This document shows, piece by piece, positions 8,015 through 15,755 of a stretch of 64,000 nt of DNA. The position numbers and the translations under genes are program-made. Every line of letters starts with the position of its first letter. The stretch's first letter is position 1. Source of the DNA: Virgibacillus_F necropolis_A (GTDB lineage Bacteria; Bacillota; Bacilli; Bacillales; Amphibacillaceae); contig NZ_CP084992.1 in assembly GCF_044793635.1 (NCBI RefSeq), forward strand, positions 248,001-312,000, given 5' to 3'. The notes beneath the pieces were generated by a model that was not told the DNA's origin, did no database searches, and worked only from the letters and a program-made list of their open reading frames with translations.

Positions 8015-8048
8015 ACGCCGTATGCGATGAAAGTCGCACGTACGGCGT
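8015..8048 (+). ncRNA. Orphan group II intron domain V (3' remnant)
   Basis: The sequence ACGCCGTATGCGATGAAAGT continues TCGCACGTACGGCGT. It folds as the 34-nt domain V hairpin: ACGCCGTA pairs with TACGGCGT, a two-base bulge follows, GCGAT pairs with GTCGC, and a GAAA tetraloop caps it. The catalytic triad position reads CGC (8016-8018), as in group IIC introns such as the Oceanobacillus iheyensis intron. A purine-rich stretch and CCTTACCTATC (8081-8091) downstream could be a degraded domain VI and the 3' end. No reverse transcriptase or domain I is visible upstream, so this is a remnant, not an active intron. Confidence 0.8.
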
Positions 8049-8214
8049 GGGCAGAGGGAAAAGGGGACGATAATTTCAAATCCTTACCTATCTGCATAAT
8101 AAGACATATGGAGCTAACGATGCAAGTTTGTTTCAAGGGAACTCCTGTTATTGAATTGTATGGACCAACACATAGGCTAGTCAACCTGGGCTTTATATTC
8201 TCTTGAAATAAGCT

Positions 8215-8231
8215 TGTTAGATTATCTTACA
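8215..8231 (+). promoter_or_regulatory. TnrA box upstream of tnrA
   Basis: TGTTAGATTATCTTACA matches the TnrA/GlnR consensus TGTNAN7TNACA at every fixed position. Its centre is about 50 bp upstream of the start predicted from the -10 at 8261-8266, the spacing typical of TnrA-activated promoters. This suggests positive autoregulation. Confidence 0.8.
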
Positions 8232-8260
8232 TAAAAATAGTGTTGCATTGAAAAGTCTTG

Positions 8261-8266
8261 TATAAT
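8261..8266 (+). promoter_or_regulatory. -10 element of the tnrA promoter
   Basis: A perfect TATAAT with no good -35 hexamer 17 bp upstream (ATAGTG). This is as expected for a promoter that needs an activator bound at the box at 8215-8231. Confidence 0.65.
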
Positions 8267-8294
8267 CATGGAAAGAGCAAACGTGAGGTGAAAT

Positions 8295-8621
8295 ATGACA
8301 GGTGAATCTTCCTATAAAGACAGAAAAGTAATAACAATAGGAATAGTCAGTGAATTAACTGGACTAACAATAAGACAAATTAGGTATTATGAGGAGAGAA
8401 AGCTAGTTTTTCCAGAAAGATCAGAACGGGGTAATCGGAAATTTTCCTTTAATGATGTAGAGCAACTAATCAATATTGCTGACAAACGAGAAGAAGGAGT
8501 GCAGACTTTTGAGATTCGTCAGGACATGTTGAAAGCGAAAAGAAAGAAAGGTGACACCCAATTAAGAGACGAAATGCTGCGTGGGCAAATTAATGCCCAG
8601 TTTGGAACAAAGAAAAGATAG
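8295..8621 (+). CDS. tnrA: TnrA, MerR-type nitrogen regulator
   Basis: 108 residues with the MerR-type winged helix at the N-terminus (ITIGIVSELTGLTIRQIRYYEERKLVFPERSERGNRKFSF). It lacks the longer C-terminal domain of GlnR. The tail RDEMLRGQINAQF corresponds to the TnrA segment that binds feedback-inhibited glutamine synthetase, so sensing should work by sequestration. In B. subtilis TnrA activates ammonium transport and other nitrogen-scavenging genes when nitrogen is poor. The ATG at 8295 has GAGGTG upstream. A perfect TnrA box precedes it, and another precedes the convergent amtB gene. Confidence 0.93.
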   Translation: MTGESSYKDRKVITIGIVSELTGLTIRQIRYYEERKLVFPERSERGNRKFSFNDVEQLINIADKREEGVQTFEIRQDMLKAKRKKGDTQLRDEMLRGQINAQFGTKKR

Positions 8622-8639
8622 ATAGATCCTTCCTTCCCA

Positions 8640-8761
8640 AAATTTTTTCGACCCTTTCATCTTGTAGCCAAGAATTGTATAGGCTGCATATTTTTTCGTC
8701 TCATGTTCATTTCGAATCGCTTCGATTTCACCAATAGAACAACCACCCGATGATATTTATT
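8640..8761 (-). pseudogene. Possible protein-coding remnant (no start)
   Basis: On the minus strand a stop-free stretch of about 45 codons reads ISSGGCSIGEIEAIRNEHET, then KKYAAYTILGYKMKGSKKFW. It has protein-like composition but no start codon, no ribosome-binding site and no recognised family, and it runs into the antisense of tnrA. It may be chance or a decayed gene in this mobile-looking segment. Confidence 0.2.
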
Positions 8762-8772
8762 TTATTCCATCA

Positions 8773-8823
8773 AAAAAATAAACTGTGAAGTAAGAGCCAT
8801 ATATTCTCTCACTTACACAGTTA
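8773..8823 (-). terminator. Terminator of amtB
   Basis: An imperfect hairpin (AACTGTGTAAGTGAGAG against CTCTTACTTCACAGTT on the minus strand) is followed on that strand by TTTATTTTTTTG. Confidence 0.6.
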
Positions 8824-8918
8824 GTTTATACTCCTTTTGTAGCAGTCATTTGCTTTTATCGAAATGTTTTCTGTTTAAATTTTCCAATCTGAACATTTAC
8901 CCTAGAACATAAAATTTC

Positions 8919-10181
8919 TTAAGCACTGGATTTATCATGCGATTGAGGGATATTCTCTGGGTACCCGTAACCACCGTGTTCACTTAAATCAAGACCAACA
9001 ATTTCTTCTTCTTTCGATACACGCAGGCCACCCATGACTTTATCCATCACTTTAAGGATGATAAACGCTACTACGAACGCATAAAGGCCGCTGGTGACGA
9101 CACCCAATGTTTGAACGCCCAATTGTGTAAATCCGCCGCCATAAAATAAACCGGCCTGTCCAACGGTGGCTAATTGAGGTGTTGCAAATAGACCATTTGA
9201 CAATGTTCCCCATACACCTACCACACCATGAACAGATAAGGCAAAGATAGGGTCATCAATTTTAGCTTTATCAAAGAATCTTATACTAAAGAAAACAATT
9301 AGTCCACCAACTAAACCAATTAAGATTGCTGCCCAGGGTTCTACAAAAGCACATGAAGCGGTAATGGCAACGAGCCCTGCTAGAGTACCATTTAACGTAG
9401 TAGGAACATCTACCTTTCCTGTTACAGTCCATACCACAAGTACCGCACCAATCGCACCCGCACCTGCAGCCAGTTGTGTATTAAGAGCAACATAGCCAAA
9501 AAATGCATCAGCAACCCCAAACGTACTTCCGGCATTAAATCCAAACCAGCCTATCCAAAGAATAAGCACACCTAAAGCACCGAATACCTGATTGTGACCT
9601 GTTACTTCATTGGAAGTACCATCTTTATTATATTTGCCAATACGCGGTTTTAATATTATCGTCGCAGCTAATGCAGCCATAGCCCCTGTAAGGTGTACAA
9701 CGGTAGAACCTGCAAAGTCTTGTTTTCCGTGGTCAGCTAACCATCCGCCACCCCAGATCCAGTGGGCAACCACTGGATAAATCAGAATTGAAAATAACAC
9801 TGCGAAAATAACATAAGCGGATAGCTTTGCCCTTTCAGCAAAACCACCGAATGCAATAGTCATAGCAATTGCAGCAAACGCTAATTGGAAAAAGAAGTCA
9901 GTAGATCCGGCTAAACCTTTTCCCATTGTTGTTGCATCACCATAAAAGAAATTTGACAAACCTATGAATGCATTTCCTTCACCATAAATCAGTCCGTAAC
10001 CGAATGCCCAAAAGATTATAGAAACAATACCCACTGTAAATACGGTTTTACTTGCAATATGGCCGGCATTTTTCATTCGTACCGAGCCAGCCTCAAGTAA
10101 AATAAACCCGCCCTGCATCAGTAAAACTAAAATTGTACAAATGACAACCCACACATTATTCATTAGAAAAATTGTATCCAT
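8919..10181 (-). CDS. amtB: Ammonium transporter AmtB/NrgA
   Basis: 420 residues with about eleven transmembrane helices. Amt landmarks include GGFILLEAGSVRMKN, the twin pore histidines in VVHLTGAMAAL and LSVHGVVGVWG, and WIGWFGFNAGS. It conducts ammonium or ammonia across the membrane and is needed at low ammonium or low pH. I placed the start at the ATG at 10181 (MDTIFLMNN), which follows GGAGGG; the frame extends upstream to 10241 without support. No PII (glnK/nrgB) gene follows, unlike B. subtilis nrgAB. A perfect TnrA box lies 86-102 bp upstream of the start codon. Confidence 0.93.
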   Translation of the reverse strand: MDTIFLMNNVWVVICTILVLLMQGGFILLEAGSVRMKNAGHIASKTVFTVGIVSIIFWAFGYGLIYGEGNAFIGLSNFFYGDATTMGKGLAGSTDFFFQLAFAAIAMTIAFGGFAERAKLSAYVIFAVLFSILIYPVVAHWIWGGGWLADHGKQDFAGSTVVHLTGAMAALAATIILKPRIGKYNKDGTSNEVTGHNQVFGALGVLILWIGWFGFNAGSTFGVADAFFGYVALNTQLAAGAGAIGAVLVVWTVTGKVDVPTTLNGTLAGLVAITASCAFVEPWAAILIGLVGGLIVFFSIRFFDKAKIDDPIFALSVHGVVGVWGTLSNGLFATPQLATVGQAGLFYGGGFTQLGVQTLGVVTSGLYAFVVAFIILKVMDKVMGGLRVSKEEEIVGLDLSEHGGYGYPENIPQSHDKSSA

Positions 10182-10266
10182 ATAAACCAAGTCCCTCCGT
10201 GTAATGTTAAGTAAACCTTTTGCTAAATATAAAGTTACCAAACTTAAAATTTTCAGGCAACTACCT

Positions 10267-10283
10267 TGTGAGATAACCTAACA
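10267..10283 (-). promoter_or_regulatory. TnrA box upstream of amtB
   Basis: TGTGAGATAACCTAACA matches TGTNAN7TNACA at all fixed positions; the motif is palindromic. On the minus strand a TTTATATT stretch (10226-10233) lies downstream of it and could supply the -10, putting the box about 50-56 bp upstream of the transcript start. This fits activation of amtB by TnrA. Confidence 0.78.
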
Positions 10284-10481
10284 CGGTATTTTGAAAAAGG
10301 AAATGGCAATTAATCCTGATAGAAACTTGGTATTGAAAATTTGCGTTCAACTTTTATAAAAGGGTTTATTCCTTCCCAATAAATATATCTATAAAAAAAG
10401 AACCGGAAAACATCTGGCTCTGTGAATAAAATAATTTGCCTAATATATAATTGGTGTAATATTGGTAGTGAGGTGATTAAA

Positions 10482-11070
10482 ATGTATAAGGATAAGAAAC
10501 AACGTAATTATGCAAAAGTGCAGGAAAAAGTAAAAGAACTTCCGTGGTACGTTGGTGAGTACATAGATAAAAAGCGACGAAAATTGTCATCCGCATCACT
10601 ATTAAACTATTGCCACGATTTCAATATTTTCTTTGACTGGTTATTGGCCGAAGGTTACTCTAAAGGTTCACGTAAGGAAGTCCCACTTGACGTACTAGAA
10701 AAGCTAACCGTTCAACAACTGGAAGATTTCTTATCTTTTTTAGAGTTTAAACTTGAGAATTCACCAATAACCATCAATAGAAAATTGTCTGCTTTAAAAT
10801 CGTTGTACTGCTATTAGGATCGGGACTTAGACTAGCTGAAATTACTGGTCTGGATTTGGATGATATCGACTGGAAAAAGAACACAGTTCGAGTTATAAGA
10901 AAAGGAAATAAAGAACAGTATGTTTATGTTAGTGATCAAGCCACATTTGATTTAAAAGAATATATCACTATTCGTAAAGAAAAGTACGAGGTTAATAAAA
11001 GCATCAAAGCCTTATTTATTGTCTCTATTAATAAAAGTAGCTTAATTCAGTATTTTTGTGTCACTCGTCA
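10482..11070 (+). pseudogene. Disrupted XerS-type tyrosine recombinase
   Basis: The first frame (10482-10817) gives an XerS-like SAM-like N-terminal domain: KVKELPWYVGEYIDKKRRKL, then LLNYCHDFNIFFDWLL and SPITINRKLSALKSLY. It stops just where a different frame resumes at about 10805 with LLLGSGLRLAEITGLDLDDI, which is the start of the catalytic domain with its first Arg. Compared with XerS (about 356 aa), some 80 residues between these points are deleted with a frameshift. The second part ends before the HxxR and Tyr motifs, where it runs into an inverted-repeat end at 11045. It cannot be catalytic. The ATG has GAGGTGATT upstream, so the gene was once intact. Confidence 0.85.
11045..11070 (-). 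repeat. Right inverted repeat of a possible relic transposon
   Basis: ATTCAGTATTTTTGTGTCAC followed by TCGTCA. Its reverse complement matches 7728-7753 at 23 of 26 positions. It truncates the recombinase remnant and ends in CA, with an A-tract outside. Confidence 0.55.
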
Positions 11071-11203
11071 AAAAAAGAAGTTATAACGACTTTATTTTAA
11101 TTTATTTCTTCTAGTTTACATAATCTTTCTTATAGGAAGTCATATAAAAATACAAATTTACTGTCTCATAACTAAGTATACTTGTGATATTGAGATAATC
11201 AAA

Positions 11204-11248
11204 AAAATCTCATGCTACAACTTATAACTCATAGCATGAGATTTTTCA
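11204..11248. terminator. Terminator of citA
   Basis: AAAATCTCATGCTA and TAGCATGAGATTTT form a 14-bp stem with T-runs on both strands. Confidence 0.8.
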
Positions 11249-11249
11249 T

Positions 11250-12317
11250 CTAATTTCCAATATATTTCGCTGCTGGTCTGAAAATCGTATTGTTTTTTGT
11301 TTGTTCAATTACATGTGCAGACCATCCAACAACTCGGCTGGAGCTAAATATAGCTGTAAATAATTCTGGATCTATATTCAACGATTTCATAATTGCAGCT
11401 GCATAATATTCTACATTTGTGTATAACTTTTGATTTGGTTTGTATTCTTTCAAAATATTAATCGTTTGTATTTCCGTTTCTAATGCTAATTCGATCCATT
11501 CAGGTATATTCTTTAGCTTTAAAATTATTGCTTTTAAGGCTTCTGCACGCGGATCAACTGTTTTGTAAACACGATGCCCAAATCCCATTATCCTCTCTTT
11601 ATTTTCAAGTTTCTTGTGAATTATTTCACATATATTTTCTTTTGTTCCAATTTCATAAAGTAAATCAATAACACCAGATGGTGCACCACCATATAATGGT
11701 CCTTTCATGGTACCGATTGCGCTTGTAATTGCTGATATAGGATCACTTTGAGTAGATATGGTGACTCGTGCTGCAAATGTTGATGCATTTAATCCATGTT
11801 CCATTGTCATGATTAGATATGCTTCAAGCATTTTCACATGTGTAGCATTTACATCACCTGTAAGCATATACATGAAATTTTCTACATGATTTAGATTATT
11901 ATTAGGTTTCATGAAAACTAACTTTCGTGATTGTCTATAACGATACGCGATAATCGTAGGCATTACTGCGATTAGTTGAATAGCATTTTCAAGATTATTG
12001 CCTTGTTGTGGTGTAACGGAAGATATGGCTGTTCTCAATACATCCATCATTGTTTGCTCCGTGGGTAATTGATCTATGATATGTTGAACAGTAATTGGTA
12101 AATCACGATATTTTTTCAATTTAGCTCGAAATTCTTCTAACTCTTCGTGAGATGGAATTATACCATGCAATAAAAAGAATGCAGTTTCCTCAAAAGTATA
12201 ATTTTGAACAACTGACTGAATCTCCATGCCACGATAAGTTAAGATGCCATTTTCTCCATCAATCTTACATAATTCAGTTTCAACAGCAACTACACCTTTT
12301 AAACCTGGTTGATACAT
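11250..12317 (-). CDS. citA: Citrate synthase (CitA-type)
   Basis: 355 residues with short Gram-positive citrate synthase landmarks: catalytic histidines in MEHGLNASTFAARV and MGFGHRVYKTVDPRAEAL, and the aspartate-bearing late segment NVEYYAAAIMKSLNI. It condenses acetyl-CoA and oxaloacetate; close paralogs use propionyl-CoA (MmgD). The divergent neighbour matches CitR, which favours CitA, the minor citrate synthase of B. subtilis. The start is the ATG at 12317 (MYQPGLKG), preceded by GAAGGGGAG. Upstream in-frame codons to 12359 lack a ribosome-binding site. Confidence 0.9.
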   Translation of the reverse strand: MYQPGLKGVVAVETELCKIDGENGILTYRGMEIQSVVQNYTFEETAFFLLHGIIPSHEELEEFRAKLKKYRDLPITVQHIIDQLPTEQTMMDVLRTAISSVTPQQGNNLENAIQLIAVMPTIIAYRYRQSRKLVFMKPNNNLNHVENFMYMLTGDVNATHVKMLEAYLIMTMEHGLNASTFAARVTISTQSDPISAITSAIGTMKGPLYGGAPSGVIDLLYEIGTKENICEIIHKKLENKERIMGFGHRVYKTVDPRAEALKAIILKLKNIPEWIELALETEIQTINILKEYKPNQKLYTNVEYYAAAIMKSLNIDPELFTAIFSSSRVVGWSAHVIEQTKNNTIFRPAAKYIGN

Positions 12318-12426
12318 AACAAACTCCCCTTCCCTATCTAATTCAAGTATAAATGACATAAATGATGATTAAAATTTAATTATATTTAGTATAATAATAA
12401 GTAAATTTTATTAATGGGGTGCGACA

Positions 12427-13305
12427 ATGGATACGAACACGTTGCGAACATTTATATTAGCTGCGGAACATGAAAATTTCAGGGTAGTTGCAGAAAAAAT
12501 GGATATCACCCAACCTGCAGTAACCTTTCAAATACGGCAACTTGAAAAAGAACTAGGAGATAAATTATTTATTAAAAATGGAAGGAATATAGCTTTATCT
12601 GAACTTGGTAGATTGTTTTATTTGGAAGCAAAGGAACTTGTTGCACAGTACGAAAAAAGTATAAAGAAAGTTATTCGGTATCAACAGGGCTATCATAAAA
12701 CAATACGTATAGCAATTTCGCCTTTGCTGGCGGATACTATTCTTCCAAGCATTTTACGGGAATATACGAGAAATTATCCGTCCGTTGAAATGTCTATTCA
12801 AGTGCTGGAATCAAACCAAATATCTACAGTGATTGAAAAAGGAGAAGTTGATATAGGGCTCTCCTGTTTAAAGGGTTCTAGTATGATAAATTCAACCAAG
12901 TTCCATGAGGAATCAGTAAGTCTTGTTTGTAGTCATGATGGATATGATTCAGAATCAGGTCCAATTATTGACGCACAAGAGCTATTAGAGAATAAAATTA
13001 TTTTTTCGGATAATCACCCAGTATACTGGAATGAATTTAAAGAACAGCTTAAGGTTAAGTTAACATCCTATAAATTCATGCGTGTAAATCAGTCTCATAT
13101 AACCAAACGATTTGTATTAGAAGGTATTGGAGTAAGTTTCTTACCCAAATCAATTATTAATCGTGAATTAATAGAAGGCAGATTACTTGAAGTTCCAGTT
13201 CCTTTTTTGAAATTACCGCAAGCTAGTATGTATATCCTTTATAAATATGAACATCAAATTGAAAATGATTTTGTAAAGTTTGTATCGAATTACCATTTTG
13301 GGTGA
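12427..13305 (+). CDS. citR: CitR, LysR-family regulator of citA
   Basis: 292 residues. The N-terminal LysR helix-turn-helix reads MDTNTLRTFILAAEHENFRV, then MDITQPAVTFQIRQLEKELG. The effector domain carries segments I recall from B. subtilis CitR: RIAISPLLADTILPS, EVDIGLSCLK, NHPVYWNEF and QSHITKRFVLEGIGVSFLP. CitR represses the divergent citA, and the arrangement here is the same, with a 109-bp AT-rich intergenic region. The ATG at 12427 is preceded by GGGGTG. Confidence 0.88.
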   Translation: MDTNTLRTFILAAEHENFRVVAEKMDITQPAVTFQIRQLEKELGDKLFIKNGRNIALSELGRLFYLEAKELVAQYEKSIKKVIRYQQGYHKTIRIAISPLLADTILPSILREYTRNYPSVEMSIQVLESNQISTVIEKGEVDIGLSCLKGSSMINSTKFHEESVSLVCSHDGYDSESGPIIDAQELLENKIIFSDNHPVYWNEFKEQLKVKLTSYKFMRVNQSHITKRFVLEGIGVSFLPKSIINRELIEGRLLEVPVPFLKLPQASMYILYKYEHQIENDFVKFVSNYHFG

Positions 13306-13424
13306 TCAACTAAAAGTTCACTTAAAAAGAATGCACCATGGATTTTCCATTAATCGGTGATTTACATAAATTACACTTTTTAGTAAATAATAAACCTATC
13401 TTGTACTGTCAAGGAGGTTATTTT

Positions 13425-14441
13425 ATGAAGGAAGAAAAGAAAATTTATCTAACATCTGCCGAAATTGCTTCTCTTTGGACTGCGTATATGAATGATAGTA
13501 TGTCTAAAACTGTTTTAAGTTTTATGCTAAAACATATTAAAGATCCAAACATAAAACCAATTATCCAAACCGCCCATGATATTTCATCCAATCATCTGGA
13601 ACAATTACATGTTATTTTCGAAAATGAAGACTACGCTGTTCCAAATGGTTTTACCGAACAAGACGTAAACATGAACGCACCATGGCTTTTTTCTGATTCA
13701 TTTTGTTTAACGTATGTAAATCACATGACAAAAGTGGGAATGTTAGGATACAGTGGGTTTGTCGCTATGAGTTCTAAAGAAGAAATACGAAATTATTTTA
13801 TACAAGGTTTATCAGAAACAGTTAATCTTTTTAATCAATCGAGCGAAGTCGCCCTTTCAAAAGGAATAAATTCTAGACATCCTTATATTGAAGTACCTAA
13901 AGAAACCGATTATGTGGACAGCAAAAAATATATGGCTGGATTGAATCCATTTAGCGAAAAACGACCATTAAACGCTATTGAAATCTCTCATTTGTATATG
14001 AATGTACTTACAAACGAAATGGGAGCAAAATTGTGTCTATGTTTTGCTCAAACCTCTCCACTCAAAGAAGTACAGGAGCATATGATACGGGCAAAAGAAA
14101 TCTCACAAAAACATATTAAAATTTTTGTTTCTACACTGATGAAGGACGATATTCAAACACCACATAGTCCTGATGTAAGTATAAGCGACTCAACGACGCA
14201 AACATTCTCAGATAAGTTATTAATGTTTCATATCTCGCTCATCAGTTCATCAGGAGTAGGAAACTATGCCACTTCCTCGTCGGCTAGTCAGCGAAACGAT
14301 TTAGCGGTTAATTATGAACGGTTATCGTTAGAAGTTGCTAAACTTGCAAAAAGCGGGGCTGATATCATGATTAAACACAATTGGCTTGAACAACCACCAG
14401 GAACAAAAGATCGAGAAAAGTTAGCCAGAGAAAAAAGCTGA
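13425..14441 (+). CDS. DUF3231 family protein
   Basis: 338 residues built from two repeats of one helical module. The first starts KIYLTSAEIASLWTAYMNDS and the second RPLNAIEISHLYMNVLTNEM; both continue with long helices and a conserved His (SNHLEQLHV, SQKHIKIFV). DUF3231 resembles the ferritin-like coat-protein fold and is common in spore-formers; the function is not known. The ATG at 13425 follows a perfect AAGGAGG. The upstream in-frame extension to 13338 is unsupported. A terminator follows directly. Confidence 0.85.
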   Translation: MKEEKKIYLTSAEIASLWTAYMNDSMSKTVLSFMLKHIKDPNIKPIIQTAHDISSNHLEQLHVIFENEDYAVPNGFTEQDVNMNAPWLFSDSFCLTYVNHMTKVGMLGYSGFVAMSSKEEIRNYFIQGLSETVNLFNQSSEVALSKGINSRHPYIEVPKETDYVDSKKYMAGLNPFSEKRPLNAIEISHLYMNVLTNEMGAKLCLCFAQTSPLKEVQEHMIRAKEISQKHIKIFVSTLMKDDIQTPHSPDVSISDSTTQTFSDKLLMFHISLISSSGVGNYATSSSASQRNDLAVNYERLSLEVAKLAKSGADIMIKHNWLEQPPGTKDREKLAREKS

Positions 14442-14462
14442 TCGACTAAGGTCAGCTTTTTT
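14431..14462 (+). terminator. Terminator of the DUF3231 gene
   Basis: AAAAAAGCTGAT / GTCAGCTTTTTT hairpin overlapping the stop codon and followed by a T-run. Confidence 0.85.
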
Positions 14463-14499
14463 CTATCCTTTATAATCCTATATAATGGCTTAAAAACGT

Positions 14500-14619
14500 T
14501 TATTCCGTATCAACTTTATTTAATGGCCTTTCAGCTGGCCCTTCTACAACTTGGCCAGTATCTACTGAATCACGCCAATATGGCTCAGGGAATTGAGGCA
14601 TTTTTGTATGTTCTGTCAT
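14500..14619 (-). CDS. Small proline-rich hypothetical protein (39 aa)
   Basis: The frame reads MTEHTKMPQFPEPYWRDSVD, then TGQVVEGPAERPLNKVDTE. GAAGGAGAA precedes the ATG. The PQFPEPYWR motif looks like a conserved short N-terminal tag seen on some Bacillaceae proteins, but I cannot assign a function. It lies downstream of the P1 peptidase on the same strand. A longer open frame on the opposite strand (14523-14747) has no ribosome-binding site. Confidence 0.55.
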   Translation of the reverse strand: MTEHTKMPQFPEPYWRDSVDTGQVVEGPAERPLNKVDTE

Positions 14620-14703
14620 ATCATTATTCTCCTTCATTCACACAAGTATATATAGGTTTAGCACTCTACTCTCCTATTATTCATCGCGTAAAGAAAGGAA
14701 TCA

Positions 14704-15675
14704 TTATTTTGAGCTATCATCATGGCACGGGATATCAAATGCGCTAGTAGCATTTCTAACAGCATTCATCACTGCATGTTCAACAACCTGACATGCTAAC
14801 ATACTTAAGACATTTAAGTCTGTTGTAACTTGATTTGTTGTCAAAGTAAAAAGCGTATCACCATCTACTAAGGTATGGGATGGTCTAATTGTTCTGGCAT
14901 ATCCATCGTGTGCAATCATTGCAATTTTATTTGCTTGGGATTTCGTTAATTTGGCGTTTGTCATAATAGAACCAATTGTCGTATTACCTGAAAAACGATT
15001 AGTGGAATTACATTCTAGCTGTGCAAGCAATTGCTCATCACTTTTCAGAAAAATTCCTTTAGATCGATTGTAAACTCCAGCGAGTATTTGGTTCTTTGTA
15101 GGATCAATAACATCACCAAAAGCATTTACAGCAACTGTGGCGCCTATCTGTAAATCGCCAATTTCCAAAGCATAACTTCCAATCCCTCCACGCATTACAT
15201 AATCATAACCTAAACATTTCCCCACAATCGCCCCTGTTCCCGCCCCGACACTTCCTTGACGAAATGGTTCATTGGAATATGCATTAACACATGCCTCATA
15301 TCCCATTTTGAGATCAGGTCGTATCGCAGGATCTCCTGGATATAAATCAAACAAAATTGCTCCAGATACGATAGGAACCTTTGTCACTTGGACGTCAAAG
15401 CCAATACTTTTCCCTTCTAAAAATTGCATCATACCAGTGCCGACATCAAGTCCAAACGCACTCCCGCCTGACAGAAAAATTCCATGTACTTCTTCCACAA
15501 GATTATCTGATTTTAGGGCATCAGTTTCACGTGTTCCAGGAGCTCCACCACGAACTTCAACACCACCAACTGCACCATTCTCACAAATAATAACGCTACA
15601 ACCCGTTAACGCATGATCATTTTGTGCGTGCCCAAATCGAAATCCTTCTAGTTCTTGGATATGAATTTCTTTCAT
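14704..15675 (-). CDS. P1/S58-family aminopeptidase (DmpA/BapA-like)
   Basis: 323 residues of the self-processing Ntn-like family. Conserved segments include GCSVIICENGAVGGVEVRGG, APGTRETD, HGIFLSGGSAFGLD, GSVGAGTGAIVGKCLG and GNTTIGSIMTNAKLTK. The last surrounds the autocleavage site, where a hydroxyl residue becomes the new N-terminal nucleophile. Relatives release N-terminal D- or L-amino acids or beta-amino acids from peptides; the actual substrate here is unknown. The start ATG at 15675 follows AAGGGATG. The gene is divergent from acyP. Confidence 0.88.
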   Translation of the reverse strand: MKEIHIQELEGFRFGHAQNDHALTGCSVIICENGAVGGVEVRGGAPGTRETDALKSDNLVEEVHGIFLSGGSAFGLDVGTGMMQFLEGKSIGFDVQVTKVPIVSGAILFDLYPGDPAIRPDLKMGYEACVNAYSNEPFRQGSVGAGTGAIVGKCLGYDYVMRGGIGSYALEIGDLQIGATVAVNAFGDVIDPTKNQILAGVYNRSKGIFLKSDEQLLAQLECNSTNRFSGNTTIGSIMTNAKLTKSQANKIAMIAHDGYARTIRPSHTLVDGDTLFTLTTNQVTTDLNVLSMLACQVVEHAVMNAVRNATSAFDIPCHDDSSK

Positions 15676-15755
15676 CTTTTAACATCCCTTCTGCGTTTTA
15701 ATTAATAAATGACAGGTAATATGACATATACAGGCCTAAATCAAGGAGTGATCAA

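Larger units (their letters stand above)
7714..8294. other. Non-coding 580-bp stretch with mobile-element remnants
   Basis: No convincing gene lies here. It holds an inverted-repeat end at 7728-7753, a second partial copy of that end (about 7762-7783), an orphan group II intron domain V at 8015-8048, and the tnrA control region from 8215. The open frame running antisense over 7849-8184 has no ribosome-binding site and crosses the structured RNA, so I do not call it. Confidence 0.7.

Noticed and set aside
7849..8184. Minus-strand frame of 111 codons
   Set aside because: No ribosome-binding site; it runs antisense across the group II intron domain V and has no protein-like pattern.
14523..14747. 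Plus-strand frame of 74 codons
   Set aside because: No start signal; it overlaps the end of the P1 peptidase and is antisense to the better-supported 39-aa frame.
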